A stretch of DNA of 64,000 bases from Pseudomonas vlassakiae (GCF_014269035.2 NZ_JABWRP020000010.1:158610-222609), one strand, 5' to 3'; shown: positions 1 to 9,394, numbered from the stretch's first letter. The notes: a model not told the origin generated them from the letters alone. Translations and numbers: made by a program.

Positions 1-1
1 C

Positions 2-448
2 GGCCTGGAGGTCATTGGCCGGATGGCAGCAGCGAGTCCTGGCAGTCGTGTGCTGGTACTGACCTCGCAGGCGCCCGGGCATTTCTCCATGCGCTGCATG
101 CAAGCGGGCGCCGCTGGCTATGTATACAAGCAGCAGGAGCTCACCGAGCTGCTGAGCGCCATCAAGGCTGTGCTCTCTGGTTACAGTTATTTCCCGAACC
201 AGGCCTTGCACAAGTCACGCGGCCGGGTTGGAGGAGTAAGCGAAACGGAAATGGTCGATCGCCTGTCTGCCAGGGAGATGATGGTCCTGCAGCAGTTGGC
301 GCGGGGACGCTCCAACAAGGAGATAGCCGACAGCATGTACCTCAGCAACAAGACGGTCAGCACCTACAAGACGCGCCTGTTGCTGAAGCTCAATGCCCAT
401 TCGCTGGTGGACCTGATCGAGCTGGCCCGCCGCCATGGCCTGAGCTGA
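2..448 (+). CDS. LuxR/FixJ-type response regulator, 3' part only
   Basis: The reading frame is open from base 2, so the gene begins before the window. The visible 148 residues start inside a receiver domain: a hydrophobic VLVLTSQ strand, then GAAGYVYK with the conserved lysine of receiver beta-5. The second half is a LuxR-type helix-turn-helix (LSAREMMVLQQLARGRSNKEIADSM, followed by STYKTRLLLKL), the GerE fold that binds DNA. It is therefore a two-component transcription regulator of the NarL/FixJ group. Its partner kinase and targets are not visible here. A 9-bp stem hairpin lies 13 bases after the stop. Confidence 0.88.
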   Translation, partial: GLEVIGRMAAASPGSRVLVLTSQAPGHFSMRCMQAGAAGYVYKQQELTELLSAIKAVLSGYSYFPNQALHKSRGRVGGVSETEMVDRLSAREMMVLQQLARGRSNKEIADSMYLSNKTVSTYKTRLLLKLNAHSLVDLIELARRHGLS

Positions 449-461
449 AACAGCCATGGAC

Positions 462-484
462 AAAGCCTCCGCAAGGGAGGCTTT
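462..484. terminator. hairpin between convergent genes
   Basis: A perfect 9-bp stem (AAAGCCTCC with GGAGGCTTT) around a 5-base loop sits between the stop of the response regulator and the stop of the convergent PA3496-family gene. There is only a short T run, so it is a plausible bidirectional terminator rather than a strong one. Confidence 0.6.
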
Positions 485-492
485 GGAGGGGG

Positions 493-669
493 CTAAAGGT
501 CGTAGTCGAAATCGGCGAGTTGCCGTTGCAGGCGTCGCTCTTCGAGGAGGTTGTCAATGGTACGACGCTTGCTCAGGTTGGTTTTCGCGGTTTCTACCTG
601 AGGCTCCGCTTCGTCGTCAGCGGTAGCAAAGTCATCTTCGATCGACAGGTCGTCTTTATCGGTACTCAT
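493..669 (-). CDS. PA3496-family small protein
   Basis: A 58-residue acidic protein starting MSTDKDDLSIEDDF and ending with a basic, probably helical stretch (SKRRTIDNLLEERRLQRQL). The ATG at 669 is preferred over an in-frame TTG 12 bases upstream because GGAG lies 7-8 bases before it. Small proteins of this type sit beside nth in Pseudomonas (PA3496 family, annotated in databases as putative envelope integrity protein). There is no signal peptide or membrane segment, so the function remains unknown. It is the last gene of the leftward metG-rnf-nth gene string, 104 bases after nth. Confidence 0.72.
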   Translation of the reverse strand: MSTDKDDLSIEDDFATADDEAEPQVETAKTNLSKRRTIDNLLEERRLQRQLADFDYDL

Positions 670-773
670 GAGTCGCTCCAAGCCAAAGGGCCATTGGCCG
701 TCCTTATAACGAGAAAGCGATGTCCGGTAAAAAAGATTTTTTCAATCGCAACGCAGCTATTTTTGCTATTGGC

Positions 774-1412
774 TCAATCGTCGCAGGTCTTGTGCTTGTA
801 TTCGCACAGATCTTCGATGCGGCAACTGCCACAACGAGGCTTGCGTGCCTGGCACACGTAGCGGCCATGCAGGATGAGCCAATGGTGAGCGTCGAGCAGG
901 TAGTCCTTGGGTACGAACTTGACCAGTTTCTTCTCGACTTCCAGTACGGTCTTGCCAGGCGCGATGCCGGTGCGGTTGCTGACCCTGAATATGTGCGTGT
1001 CCACCGCCATGGTTGGCTGGCGGAAGGCGGTGTTGAGCACCACGTTGGCGGTCTTGCGCCCAACGCCTGGTAACGCTTCCAGTGCATCTCGGGTTTGCGG
1101 CACTTCGCCGCCATGGCGCTCGATCAGCAGGCGGCACGCCTCGATGACGTTCTTGGCCTTGCTGTTATAGAGGCCGATGGTCTTGATGTATTCGCTCAGC
1201 CCCTCGACACCCAGCGCGTAGATGGCGTGCGGTGTATTGGCGACCGGAAACAGGCGTGCGGTGGCCTTGTTGACCCCGACATCGGTGGACTGTGCGGAAA
1301 GCGTCACGGCAACCAGAAGCTCAAAGGGGGTGGTGTAAGCCAATTCCGTTTTCGGATCGGGATTGTCTTCGTGCAGCCTGCGAAAGATCTCCAGGCGTTT
1401 GGCGGCATTCAT
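774..1412 (-). CDS. nth: endonuclease III (DNA glycosylase/AP lyase)
   Basis: A 212-residue protein, the usual Nth length. It removes oxidised pyrimidines from DNA and cleaves the abasic site in base excision repair. Visible signatures are the helix-hairpin-helix LPGVGRKTANVVLN with the catalytic lysine, the catalytic aspartate in VDTHIFRV, and the C-terminal 4Fe-4S loop with spacing C-x6-C-x2-C-x5-C. The ATG at 1412 has AAGGAAAG upstream. The stop codon of the rnfE-like gene lies only 4 bases upstream, so nth is cotranscribed with the rnf-like genes, as it is after rsxE in enterobacteria. Confidence 0.97.
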   Translation of the reverse strand: MNAAKRLEIFRRLHEDNPDPKTELAYTTPFELLVAVTLSAQSTDVGVNKATARLFPVANTPHAIYALGVEGLSEYIKTIGLYNSKAKNVIEACRLLIERHGGEVPQTRDALEALPGVGRKTANVVLNTAFRQPTMAVDTHIFRVSNRTGIAPGKTVLEVEKKLVKFVPKDYLLDAHHWLILHGRYVCQARKPRCGSCRIEDLCEYKHKTCDD

Positions 1413-1416
1413 GGTT

Positions 1417-1935
1417 TCAACGCTTTCCTTGACGACGAGTGAGGGTGAGGCAAAGCCGATTGTACAAGGCCAGCAGCGCGCCGAGCAGTAGCAGCCCACC
1501 GGATGGCAGGTGGGCCAGGTGCATGCCTGCGAACGCCTCCAGCCACTGGCGCGCCGCGCCAAGCAGCAGGCAGGTGAGCAGCAGGCCACTCAGATGGCGT
1601 AACAGATGCCGCCAGCGCCCTACTGTTGGCAGCAACCTGTCGACGGCAAGGCACTGCAGGCAAATCAGCGCCGGATAAAACCCAAGCGCCTGCGCCAAGG
1701 GCAATGCCCAGGCACGTAGTGCCAATTGCAGGCAACTGCCAAGCGCAGCCAGCAGCAGCAGGCTTGCCAGCCAGTACATGGCGCCGCTGAGTGATGCCCG
1801 CAGCGGGCCAAGCAAGGCTTGGTGGAGAAGGATCATCACCCATATGCACGCGGCGATGGCCAGTGCATGGGTGACAGTGCCAGTCGCGCCAAGCAGCGGA
1901 GCCAGGCCGGTGATCAGCAGGCAGAATCTATTCAT
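1417..1935 (-). CDS. RnfE-like membrane protein, divergent and short
   Basis: A 172-residue, almost entirely hydrophobic protein in the position of rnfE (between rnfG and nth). It aligns by eye with RnfE/NqrD: ITGLAPLLGATGTVTHAL corresponds to the family's LLGLCPLLAV...TNAL region, and ALICLQCLAVDR to PLIVTNCIIVGR. The family is usually 210-240 residues. The first cluster-binding cysteine (GLCP) is alanine here (A12); the second is kept as C95. The start at 1935 overlaps rnfG by 8 bases, so translation is probably coupled. It is likely a membrane subunit of an Rnf-type electron-transfer complex, but whether it still carries a metal cluster is doubtful. Confidence 0.72.
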   Translation of the reverse strand: MNRFCLLITGLAPLLGATGTVTHALAIAACIWVMILLHQALLGPLRASLSGAMYWLASLLLLAALGSCLQLALRAWALPLAQALGFYPALICLQCLAVDRLLPTVGRWRHLLRHLSGLLLTCLLLGAARQWLEAFAGMHLAHLPSGGLLLLGALLALYNRLCLTLTRRQGKR

Positions 1936-2530
1936 GGGGAGAGGTTCCAAGCAGTTCGCTGCGATGCTGATCAAAAAACCGCAAGGCCTCCTGCTGGGCA
2001 TCGATGACGGCCCGGGACGTAACGGTCGCGCCGGCCAACTGATCGAAATCGCCCTGGTCGCGTCTGATTGCCCAGCGGTCGCCAAGGCCGTGCCTGGCAA
2101 ACTGGTTCAGCCAGCCAGACTGCGGATCGGCAATCTGGCCGCCCAACCCAGGGCTTTCCTGCTGTTCGACCACCCGAGTGCCGATCAGGCGGCCATCGGC
2201 AGCGATGGCGATGGTCAGCTTGATGGGGCCGGCATAGCCCTGCACCTGGCTCACCAGCACGATGGCTGTTGGCAAAGTCCCGTGGCTCGCGCGATAAGCC
2301 GCGAGTACCTTGCTGTGCTGCGGCTGTTCGGCGGGCAATGGCAACGCGCTGTCCAAAGGGCGGTTGTCGTAGCTTTGCGTGGGCAGCACCGCCAGCAACT
2401 GGCTTGCCTGAAGCTGGCGCTCGGCATCGATGATGGCCGGGCGAGTCCAGTGCTGCCAAGCCAGCGCTGATGCGATGGCCGACCCGCTGACGGCAAGGAG
2501 CAAAAGGCTGCTGCGCACGGGCGCGATCAT
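1928..2530 (-). CDS. rnfG: RnfG-type FMN-binding subunit
   Basis: 200 residues: an N-terminal membrane anchor (residues 6-25), then a periplasmic FMN-binding domain. The threonine that carries covalent FMN in RnfG/NqrC lies in an S/T-G-A-T motif; here it is AGAT (166-169) followed by VTSRAV, so the threonine (T169) is kept while the first position is alanine. The family motif HETPGLG appears as QQESPGLGGQI. The start ATG overlaps the rnfD stop as ATGA at 2527-2530. It should relay electrons with RnfD across the inner membrane. Confidence 0.9.
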   Translation of the reverse strand: MIAPVRSSLLLLAVSGSAIASALAWQHWTRPAIIDAERQLQASQLLAVLPTQSYDNRPLDSALPLPAEQPQHSKVLAAYRASHGTLPTAIVLVSQVQGYAGPIKLTIAIAADGRLIGTRVVEQQESPGLGGQIADPQSGWLNQFARHGLGDRWAIRRDQGDFDQLAGATVTSRAVIDAQQEALRFFDQHRSELLGTSPHE

Positions 2531-3504
2531 GGCGCAACCTGTTGGCGCTGCAAGGCGAACCGATCCAGCGCGGGCACCGCCAGGTTCATCAACAGGATGG
2601 CGAAGGCCGTGCCATCCGGGTAACTGCCCCAGGTGCGAATCAGGTAGATCAGCGCGCCTGCGCCGAAACCGAACAGCAGCCTGGCCAGATTCGCCCTTGG
2701 GCCGGACACCGGCTCGGTGGCGATGAAGAACGCTGCCAGCATCGTTGAACCGCTGAACAGATGCAGCAGTGGCGAGCCGTTCGAATCCGAACCGGAGCCA
2801 TTCCAGGCCAGCAGGCTGAACAGGAAAAGGCTGCCCAGCAGCCCTGCCGGGGCATGCCAGCTGATCACCTTGCGCTGCAGGAGAAACAGCCCGCCGAACA
2901 GCAAGGCCAGATTGATCCATTCGCTGCTGCGACCGCCCACATTGCCAAAGCCGGGGTGACTGGCGAACAGTTCGTCGAGGGTCAGGCTGCGGTTATGGCG
3001 CAGGCCATCGAGAATGGTCGGCCCCGCCCAGGCATCAATCTGGCCGCCCCCGCCAGCTACCTGCTGCAGGCTGTCGACAAAGCCAATGGCGTGGTTGGGC
3101 CAGTGGTTCATGTGCAGCGGAAAGTTCAGCAGCACGAAGGCGTAACCGACCATGGCCGGGTTGAACAGATTGCGGCCCACTCCGCCAAAGGCCTGCTTGC
3201 CGACACCTATGGCAATGCCTGCTGCTGTCACTGGCACCCACCAAGGCGCCTGGCCGGGTAGGGCGATGGCCAGCAACACGGCAGTCACCAGGGCACTGCC
3301 ATCGTTCAATGCCGGTAGAACAGGCTGGCGACGCACAGCCAGCAAGGCCGCCTCGCAACATAGCGCACTGCTGGCACACAGCAACAGGCTGAACAGGACT
3401 CCCCAGCCCTGTGTCCAGAGGGTGGCGAGCAAGCCGGGTATGCAGGCCAGCAGCACCAGGCCCATGGCTGCGCGTAGCCGTGGGTCAGGGCTTGCCATGT
3501 TCAT
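2527..3504 (-). CDS. rnfD: RnfD-type membrane flavoprotein subunit
   Basis: 325 residues with about nine or ten membrane segments and the family landmarks [10 protein letters not shown] (112-121), HLFSGSTML and [11 protein letters not shown]. The covalent FMN site, SGAT/SQAT-PLD in relatives, reads AGPTILD (160-166), keeping threonine T163. Two in-frame ATGs, at 3504 and 3498, are both possible starts; neither has a strong ribosome site and both lie inside the end of rnfB. In a standard rnf operon rnfC separates rnfB from rnfD; here the two genes overlap, so rnfC is gone. Confidence 0.9.
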   Translation of the reverse strand: MNMASPDPRLRAAMGLVLLACIPGLLATLWTQGWGVLFSLLLCASSALCCEAALLAVRRQPVLPALNDGSALVTAVLLAIALPGQAPWWVPVTAAGIAIGVGKQAFGGVGRNLFNPAMVGYAFVLLNFPLHMNHWPNHAIGFVDSLQQVAGGGGQIDAWAGPTILDGLRHNRSLTLDELFASHPGFGNVGGRSSEWINLALLFGGLFLLQRKVISWHAPAGLLGSLFLFSLLAWNGSGSDSNGSPLLHLFSGSTMLAAFFIATEPVSGPRANLARLLFGFGAGALIYLIRTWGSYPDGTAFAILLMNLAVPALDRFALQRQQVAP

Positions 3505-4162
3505 GCCCGGCGCCTGTGGGCAGCGCATCGGCAGCGGCGCTTTTCTGCGCCCTGATGCGCTCCAGGGCGGCCTTGATCGGGTCTGCCGTGCCTTGTGTGG
3601 CTTCGGCCGTACGCGCCAGGCGCTGCGCCTCACGGCGCGCGATGTCGCGTTGCAGGCGGGCGTTTCGCTGTTGGTGGCGCTGGCGCGCCTGATCGCGGCG
3701 CTGGCGGCGGGCCTGCAGTTGTTCGGGAGAATGAGCCAGGCCGCTGACGATCGGTACCACCCCTGCTGGTAGTGGCTGCATCTCGATGCAATCGACCGGG
3801 CAGGGCGCCAGGCACAGGTCACAGCCGGTGCATTCGCTGGCAATGACCGTGTGCATCAACTTGGCGGCGCCGACGATGGCGTCGACCGGGCAGGCCTGGA
3901 TGCACTTGGTGCAACCGATGCATTCGGCTTCGCGAATGTAGGCGACCTGGGGCGGTGCGCTGCCGCGCAGCGGGTCAGGCGCAAGCAATGGCTGCTTGAG
4001 CAGCGCTGCCAGCGCAGCGATGGTTTCGCTGCCACCTGGCGGGCACTTGTTGATGGCCCCGCCCGCAGCCAGTTCTTCGGCGTAGGGCCGACAGCCGTTG
4101 TGGCCGCATTTGCCACATTGGGTTTGTGGCAGCAGGGCATCGATGCGTTGAATCAAGTTCAT
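3485..4162 (-). CDS. rnfB: RnfB-type iron-sulfur protein lacking its membrane anchor
   Basis: 225 residues. The protein begins directly at the first Fe-S domain: C16, C19, C24 and C40 form the RnfB-type 4Fe-4S site. Two ferredoxin clusters follow (C81, 84, 87, 91 and C111, 114, 117, 121, each ending CP). All twelve ligands are present. Known RnfB proteins begin with a transmembrane helix of about 25-30 residues before this domain; it is absent, and no in-frame start that would add it precedes the gene. After residue 130 there is a basic, Arg/Gln-rich coiled-coil tail of about 95 residues. The ATG overlaps the upstream stop as ATGA. Confidence 0.9.
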   Translation of the reverse strand: MNLIQRIDALLPQTQCGKCGHNGCRPYAEELAAGGAINKCPPGGSETIAALAALLKQPLLAPDPLRGSAPPQVAYIREAECIGCTKCIQACPVDAIVGAAKLMHTVIASECTGCDLCLAPCPVDCIEMQPLPAGVVPIVSGLAHSPEQLQARRQRRDQARQRHQQRNARLQRDIARREAQRLARTAEATQGTADPIKAALERIRAQKSAAADALPTGAGHEHGKP

Positions 4163-4707
4163 TGAATGAAAAGTCCGTTGAATCCGCAGAACGCCAAGGC
4201 CATGACGCCTGTACCGATCAAGGTAATCGGCAAACCGCGCAGCGCGGCCGGTACTTCCGCCTGCTGGCTGCGCTGGTGCAGGTCGTCGAACAGCACCAGC
4301 GCCAGCCAGAAGCCAATGCCGGCCGATGCCCCCCAGCGCAACGTAGCAAGCAACGAGGTTTCCTCTCCCGTCACTTGCAGCGTCAGGCCGAGCAGCAAGG
4401 CGTTGCCCAGCAATGGCAGTGCAAGCCCGCTGGTGGGCCACTGCGGTCGTAACCTGCGTAGCACCTTCGGTACGCCCCATGCCAGCAATGCCAGCCAGGG
4501 CAACAGCAGGAACAGGCGCAGGTCCTGCAACTGCCAGGGCGCCACGATGAGCCGTTCGAGCACTTGCCCGCCGCTCGCTCCGAGCACTATGGACAGGGCC
4601 CCCGCCAGGCCACAGACCTGCAGGCGCAGGCGGCTTGACGGCTGTGCTTGCACAAGCAGGTGGCTGACCAGCGCAGCGCTGGCGAGGATCAGCATGGAGT
4701 CGTTCAT
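4159..4707 (-). CDS. RnfA-like membrane protein without cluster cysteines
   Basis: 182 residues, about six hydrophobic segments, first gene of the rnf-like set. It resembles RnfA/NqrE in length, in order of helices and at the C-terminus ([19 protein letters not shown] matches the family's FRGNAIALITAGLMSLAF). Both motifs that provide the intramembrane cluster ligands are lost: the LGLCP region is replaced by an [11 protein letters not shown] stretch, and the TTNC motif reads LGNA (100-103). It is thus a degenerate or repurposed RnfA. The start at 4707 lies 89 bases after the metG stop, across a GC-rich hairpin. Confidence 0.72.
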   Translation of the reverse strand: MNDSMLILASAALVSHLLVQAQPSSRLRLQVCGLAGALSIVLGASGGQVLERLIVAPWQLQDLRLFLLLPWLALLAWGVPKVLRRLRPQWPTSGLALPLLGNALLLGLTLQVTGEETSLLATLRWGASAGIGFWLALVLFDDLHQRSQQAEVPAALRGLPITLIGTGVMALAFCGFNGLFIQ

Positions 4708-4765
4708 GTGAATGACGATAGCTGGGAATCGCCTGGAACGTCCGGCGTTGGTGCTGCAGATGGAA

Positions 4766-4791
4766 CTGCCCCGGCGGTAAGGCCGGGGCAG
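4766..4791. terminator. GC-rich hairpin after metG
   Basis: A perfect 10-bp stem (CTGCCCCGGC with GCCGGGGCAG) and 6-base loop lie 5 bases beyond the metG stop on the minus strand. There is no T run, so it may act as an mRNA 3' stabiliser or partial terminator that lets some transcription continue into the rnf-like genes. Confidence 0.5.
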
Positions 4792-4796
4792 AAGGT

Positions 4797-6836
4797 TTAC
4801 TTGATGCGCTGACCTGGCTTGGCGCCACTGTCAGGGCTGAGCAGGTAGATCTCTTCGCCGCCAGGGCCGGCTGCCATGACCATGCCCTCGGAGACGCCAA
4901 AGCGCATTTTGCGCGGCTTGAGGTTGGCCACCATCATGGTCAGGCGGCCTTCCAGCTTGGAGGGATCCGGATAGGCCGACTTGATGCCGGAGAACACGTT
5001 GCGGCGCTCGTCGCCGATATCCAGGGTCAGCTGCAGGAGCTTGTCGGCGCCGGGCACGGCTTCAGCCTTGACGATCAGTGCGACACGCAGGTCGACCGCG
5101 GCAAAGGTGTCGAACTCGATTTCGGCAGACAGCGGGTCCTTGGTCAGCTCGCCGTTGCCGGCGGGTGCCTGGGCTTCGGCGGCCAGCAGGTCTTCCTTGC
5201 TGGCAGCGACCATGGCTTCGACCTTGGCAGGTTCGATACGGCTCATCAGCGCCTTGAACGGGTTCAGCTGGTGGTTTTCCAGGCGCGATTGATGGTCGTT
5301 CCAGGTCAGTGGCGCGACGTTGAGGAATGCCTCGGCATCGGCGGCGAGCAGCGGCAGCACGGGCTTGAGGAAGATCACCAGCTGGCGGAACAGGTTGATG
5401 CCCTGGGCGCAAATGGCCTGGACCTCGTCCTGCTTGCCTTCCTGCTTGGCCAGCGACCAAGGTGCCTTGTCGGCGATCCAGGCGTTGGCGCGGTCAGCCA
5501 GGGCCATGATTTCACGCATGGCACGGCCGAAATCGCGGCCCTCATAGGCTTCGGCGATCGACGGGGCGGCGGCGAGGAAGGCCTCGGTCAGCTCCGGCGC
5601 AGCATCGCCAGCGACCATCACGCCGGCATTGCCTTTATGGATGAAGCCGGCGCAACGGCTGGCAATGTTGACCACCTTGCCAACCAGGTCGGAGTTGACC
5701 TTCTGCACGAAGTCTTCGAGGTTCAGGTCGAGGTCGTCGACGCCACGGCCGAGCTTGGCGGCGTAGTAGTAGCGCAGGTATTCCGGGTGCAGGTGGTCCA
5801 GGTAGGTGCGGGCCTTGATGAAGGTGCCGCGCGACTTGGACATCTTGGCGCCGTTGACGGTCAGGTAGCCGTGCACGTTGACTGCGGTCGGCTTGCGGAA
5901 GCCGGCACCTTCGAGCATGGCAGGCCAGAACAGGGCGTGGAAGTTGACGATGTCCTTGCCGATGAAGTGATACAGCTCGGCCTTGGAGCCTTCGTTCCAG
6001 AATGCGTCGAAGTCCAGCTCCGGGCGGCGTGCGCACAGGTTCTTGAAGCTGGCCATGTAGCCGATTGGCGCGTCCAGCCAGACGTAGAAATACTTGCCAG
6101 GCTCGCCCGGGATCTCGAAGCCGAAGTACGGCGCATCACGCGAGATGTCCCACTCCTGCAGGCCGGAATCCAGCCATTCGGCAAGCTTGTTGGCCACGGC
6201 GTCCTGCAGGGTTCCGCTGCGGGTCCATTGCTGCAGCATGGCCTGGAAGTCAGGCAGCTTGAAGAAGAAGTGCTGGGAATCGCGCAGCACCGGAGTGGCC
6301 CCGGAGATGGCCGACTTGGGGTTCTTCAGTTCAGTGGGGGCATAGGTGGCGCCGCATTTTTCGCAGTTGTCGCCGTACTGATCCTCAGCCGCGCATTTCG
6401 GGCAGGTGCCCTTGATGAAACGGTCGGCCAGGAACATGCCCTTTTCGGGGTCGAAATACTGGGTCACCGAACGGGTGGCGATGTGCCCTGCGTCGCGCAG
6501 ACGGCCGTAGATCAGGCCTGACAGCTCGCGGTTTTCGTCACTGTGGGTAGAGTGGAAGTTGTCGAAGTCCACCAGGAAGTCGGCGAAGTCACCACTGTGC
6601 TCGGCCTGGACATTGGCGATCAGCTGCTCAGGGGTGATGCCTTCCTTCTCGGCACGCAACATGATGGCCGAGCCGTGGGCGTCGTCGGCGCAGACGTAGA
6701 TGCACTGGTTGCCGCGCAGTTTCTGGAAGCGCACCCACATGTCCGTCTGGATGTACTCCAGCATATGGCCAAGGTGGATGGATCCATTGGCATAGGGCAG
6801 GGCGCTGGTAACGAGAATCTGACGTGGCTCGGACAT
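4797..6836 (-). CDS. metG: methionyl-tRNA synthetase
   Basis: 679 residues, near the 677 of E. coli MetG. It attaches methionine to tRNA-Met in the cytoplasm. Class I signature HLGH is near residue 22 and KMSKSRG is in the centre. A zinc-binding insert with two CxxC pairs (CPKC, CEKC) is present, and the C-terminal 110 residues form the tRNA-binding OB-fold dimerisation domain. The ATG at 6836 is the one giving the normal N-terminus ([18 protein letters not shown]). It is divergent from apbC, as in many gammaproteobacteria. Confidence 0.98.
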   Translation of the reverse strand: MSEPRQILVTSALPYANGSIHLGHMLEYIQTDMWVRFQKLRGNQCIYVCADDAHGSAIMLRAEKEGITPEQLIANVQAEHSGDFADFLVDFDNFHSTHSDENRELSGLIYGRLRDAGHIATRSVTQYFDPEKGMFLADRFIKGTCPKCAAEDQYGDNCEKCGATYAPTELKNPKSAISGATPVLRDSQHFFFKLPDFQAMLQQWTRSGTLQDAVANKLAEWLDSGLQEWDISRDAPYFGFEIPGEPGKYFYVWLDAPIGYMASFKNLCARRPELDFDAFWNEGSKAELYHFIGKDIVNFHALFWPAMLEGAGFRKPTAVNVHGYLTVNGAKMSKSRGTFIKARTYLDHLHPEYLRYYYAAKLGRGVDDLDLNLEDFVQKVNSDLVGKVVNIASRCAGFIHKGNAGVMVAGDAAPELTEAFLAAAPSIAEAYEGRDFGRAMREIMALADRANAWIADKAPWSLAKQEGKQDEVQAICAQGINLFRQLVIFLKPVLPLLAADAEAFLNVAPLTWNDHQSRLENHQLNPFKALMSRIEPAKVEAMVAASKEDLLAAEAQAPAGNGELTKDPLSAEIEFDTFAAVDLRVALIVKAEAVPGADKLLQLTLDIGDERRNVFSGIKSAYPDPSKLEGRLTMMVANLKPRKMRFGVSEGMVMAAGPGGEEIYLLSPDSGAKPGQRIK

Positions 6837-6992
6837 GGTGGCTCGGCTACTTATCTGGCTCGGGTAAAAATGAGGGTGATCGGCCACTATAAAGGGCCGG
6901 CGAAGATATTTCACCCCAAGCACGCATCTGCTGACGATTGACGGGTTAGGATAGGCGTCTGTTTCGTACTCAGTTTGCCAATGGGAGTGTCC

Positions 6993-8087
6993 ATGAGTGC
7001 CGTCACCCGTGCCGCCGTCGAAGGCGTGCTTCGCCAGTACACCGACCCCTATCTGAATCAGGACCCGGTCAGCGCCGGTTGCGTGCGCGCCATCGACATC
7101 CAGGGCGGGCAAGTCGCTGTGCAGTTGCAACTGGGCTACGCCGCCGGCCTGTTCAAGAACGGTTGGGCCCAGGTGCTGCAGACCGCGATCGAGAATCTCG
7201 ACGGCGTCAGCTCGGCCCAGGTGTCGATCGACTGTGTCGTCGCCGCCCACAAGGCCCAGGCCCAGGTGCCGGCCATGGCCAACGTCAAGAACATCATTGC
7301 CGTGGCCTCGGGCAAGGGCGGTGTCGGCAAATCGACCACCGCGGCCAACCTGGCCTTGGCCCTGGCCCGTGAAGGCGCCCGCGTGGGCATTCTCGATGCG
7401 GATATCTACGGCCCCAGCCAGGGCGTGATGTTCGGTATCGCCGAGGGTACCCGCCCGCAAATCCGCGAGCAGAAGTGGTTCGTGCCGATCAAGGCCCATG
7501 GCGTGGAAGTGATGTCCATGGCGTTCCTCACCGATGACAACACGCCGATGGTCTGGCGTGGGCCGATGGTATCGGGGGCGCTGCTGCAGCTGGTGACCCA
7601 GACCGCCTGGGACGACCTGGATTATCTGGTCATCGACATGCCGCCGGGAACCGGCGATATCCAGCTGACCCTGGCGCAGAAGGTGCCGGTGGCCGGTTCG
7701 GTGATCGTCACCACGCCACAGGACCTGGCCCTGCTGGATGCCAGGAAGGGCGTGGAGATGTTCCGCAAGGTCAATATCCCGGTGCTGGGCGTGGTGGAAA
7801 ACATGGCCGTGCACATCTGCTCGAACTGCGGCCATGCCGAGCACCTGTTCGGTGAAGGCGGTGGCGAGAAGCTGGCGGCGCAGTACGGTGTCGACCTGCT
7901 GGCCTCGCTGCCGCTGTCGATGCTGATCCGCGAGCAGGCCGACAGCGGCAAGCCAACGGCAATCGCCGAGCCGGAAAGCCAGATTGCCATGGTCTACCAG
8001 GAACTGGCCCGCCAGGTGGGCGCACGGATCGTGCTGCAGGAAGCGGCGGCGCCGGCGATGCCGAGCATCACCATCAGCGAGGACTGA
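6993..8087 (+). CDS. apbC: iron-sulfur cluster carrier ATPase ApbC/Mrp
   Basis: 364 residues. Members of this family hold a 4Fe-4S cluster and pass it to apo-proteins, using ATP. Residues 1-90 are a MIP18-like domain. The deviant P-loop [11 protein letters not shown] is at about residue 103, the switch region is DMPPGTGD, and the cluster-binding pair is CSNC followed by GH. The ATG at 6993 has GGGAG 7 bases upstream; an in-frame TTG 18 bases earlier is less likely. The next genes leftward include Fe-S proteins (RnfB, Nth), but the promoters are divergent. Confidence 0.96.
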   Translation: MSAVTRAAVEGVLRQYTDPYLNQDPVSAGCVRAIDIQGGQVAVQLQLGYAAGLFKNGWAQVLQTAIENLDGVSSAQVSIDCVVAAHKAQAQVPAMANVKNIIAVASGKGGVGKSTTAANLALALAREGARVGILDADIYGPSQGVMFGIAEGTRPQIREQKWFVPIKAHGVEVMSMAFLTDDNTPMVWRGPMVSGALLQLVTQTAWDDLDYLVIDMPPGTGDIQLTLAQKVPVAGSVIVTTPQDLALLDARKGVEMFRKVNIPVLGVVENMAVHICSNCGHAEHLFGEGGGEKLAAQYGVDLLASLPLSMLIREQADSGKPTAIAEPESQIAMVYQELARQVGARIVLQEAAAPAMPSITISED

Positions 8088-8091
8088 AACC

Positions 8092-8207
8092 TGTGGGAGC
8101 GGCCTTGCGTCGCGAAAGGGGTGCGAAGCGCCCCCAATATGTGTGCATCAAGCAAGTATAGCTGGGGCCGCTTTGCGGCCCTTTCGCGACGCAAGGCCGC
8201 TCCCACA
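8092..8207. repeat. REP-type inverted repeat, 29-bp perfect arms
   Basis: The arms at 8092-8120 and 8179-8207 are perfect reverse complements, beginning TGTGGGAGCGGCC, separated by 58 bases. The TGTGGGAGCGG core is typical of the repetitive extragenic palindromes of P. putida. It starts 4 bases after the apbC stop and could fold into a large hairpin that stops transcription or protects the mRNA end. Confidence 0.85.
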
Positions 8208-8235
8208 AGGCCGCGGATATTTTTCAGTCAGGCAT

Positions 8236-8265
8236 AAAAAAACCCACCAGAAGGCGGGTTTTTTT
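8236..8265. terminator. bidirectional rho-independent terminator
   Basis: Seven A bases, a stem of about 8 bp with one mismatch (AACCCACC against GGCGGGTT), and seven T bases. The T run works in either direction, serving apbC from the left and the csp gene from the right. Confidence 0.85.
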
Positions 8266-8289
8266 GAAAGCTAGGAAGCTGAGATCGAC

Positions 8290-8499
8290 TTAGGCGATCT
8301 GAACTTCTTCAGCCTGCATGCCTTTCTGGCCGCGGGTAGCGACGAAAGTAACAGCCTGGCCTTCTTTCAGGGTTTTGAAGCCGTCAGCTTGGATGGCTTT
8401 GAAGTGCACGAACAGGTCATCGCCCGACTGAGGGGTGATGAAGCCGTAGCCTTTCTCATCGTTGAACCACTTAACAACACCGGATTGACGGTTGGACAT
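8290..8499 (-). CDS. CspA-family cold-shock protein
   Basis: 69 residues, one cold-shock domain. The RNA-binding motifs KGYGFI (RNP1) and LFVHF (RNP2) are intact. Such proteins melt mRNA secondary structure. The start at 8499 has AGGAG 8 bases upstream. The paralogue name cannot be settled because Pseudomonas carries several close copies. An upstream region of 328 bases before dcd leaves room for a long 5' untranslated leader. Confidence 0.96.
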   Translation of the reverse strand: MSNRQSGVVKWFNDEKGYGFITPQSGDDLFVHFKAIQADGFKTLKEGQAVTFVATRGQKGMQAEEVQIA

Positions 8500-8827
8500 T
8501 TTTCTGTCTCCTTGGACAATTTGATAACGGTCAGGAAAAACCCTGGCCGGGACTGAGCGCAAAGAGAGCAGAAAATTCAGCGATGGGCCGATCAGGATCG
8601 TGCATCAAACTAGAGATTCTCGGTGTCACGTGCAGCACAGTGGCGCCACCTTACCCCACTTTCCACGAGCTGCCAATGGTCTGTGAACGCTTTACGCAAA
8701 TTCGGATCGACGGCGGCTGCAACCCACGTCCGGCGCGGGATGGGGCAGTGGAACTTTAACCCGGGCGCCGGGACCGGTAAGATGCGCGTCTGGATTTTCC
8801 CCTCGCAACTCTTCAGGACACCCCGCC
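8500..8827. other. intergenic region between csp and dcd
   Basis: No gene seen. It holds the leader of csp on the minus strand and the promoter of dcd on the plus strand. A weak candidate dcd promoter is TTTAAC (8755-8760), 17 bases, TAAGAT (8778-8783). No convincing hairpin was noticed. Confidence 0.4.
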
Positions 8828-9394
8828 ATGAGCATCAAATCGGACAAGTGGATTCGCCGCATGGCGCAGGAACACGGCATGATCGAACCGTTCGTCGAGC
8901 GCCAGGTGCGCGGCGAGCAGGACAACCGTGTCATCTCCTTTGGCGTTTCCAGCTACGGCTATGACGTGCGCTGCGCCGACGAATTCAAGGTGTTCACCAA
9001 CATCAACTCGGCCACCGTCGACCCGAAGAACTTCGACGCCGGCAGCTTCGTCGACATCAAGAGCGACGTCTGCATCATCCCGCCGAACTCCTTCGCCCTG
9101 GCTCGCACCGTCGAGTACTTCCGCATTCCGCGTGATGTGCTGACCATCTGCTTGGGCAAGAGCACCTACGCCCGTTGCGGCATCATCGTCAACGTCACCC
9201 CGCTGGAGCCGGAGTGGGAAGGCCACGTGACCCTGGAGTTCTCCAACACCACCACGCTGCCGGCCAAGATCTACGCCAACGAAGGCGTGGCGCAGATGCT
9301 GTTCCTGCAGTCCGATGAAGAATGTGAAGTGTCGTACAAGGACCGGGGCGGCAAGTACCAGGGGCAGCGCGGCGTCACCCTGCCACGCACCTGA
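8828..9394 (+). CDS. dcd: dCTP deaminase
   Basis: 188 residues. It converts dCTP to dUTP, the main route to dTMP precursors in gammaproteobacteria. Family landmarks are the N-terminal [44 protein letters not shown] and the nucleotide-closing C-terminus with [17 protein letters not shown] precedes the ATG. The gene stands alone, with a small hairpin at 9406-9424 after its stop. Confidence 0.98.
   Translation: MSIKSDKWIRRMAQEHGMIEPFVERQVRGEQDNRVISFGVSSYGYDVRCADEFKVFTNINSATVDPKNFDAGSFVDIKSDVCIIPPNSFALARTVEYFRIPRDVLTICLGKSTYARCGIIVNVTPLEPEWEGHVTLEFSNTTTLPAKIYANEGVAQMLFLQSDEECEVSYKDRGGKYQGQRGVTLPRT

Noticed and set aside
520..1442. Plus-strand open frames opposite nth and the PA3496-family gene
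   Set aside because: They are antisense to strongly supported genes, lack ribosome sites and show no family likeness.
5271..6521. A 416-codon plus-strand frame opposite metG
   Set aside because: Shadow of metG caused by high GC third positions; the sequence has low-complexity Val/Gly/Glu composition and no motif.
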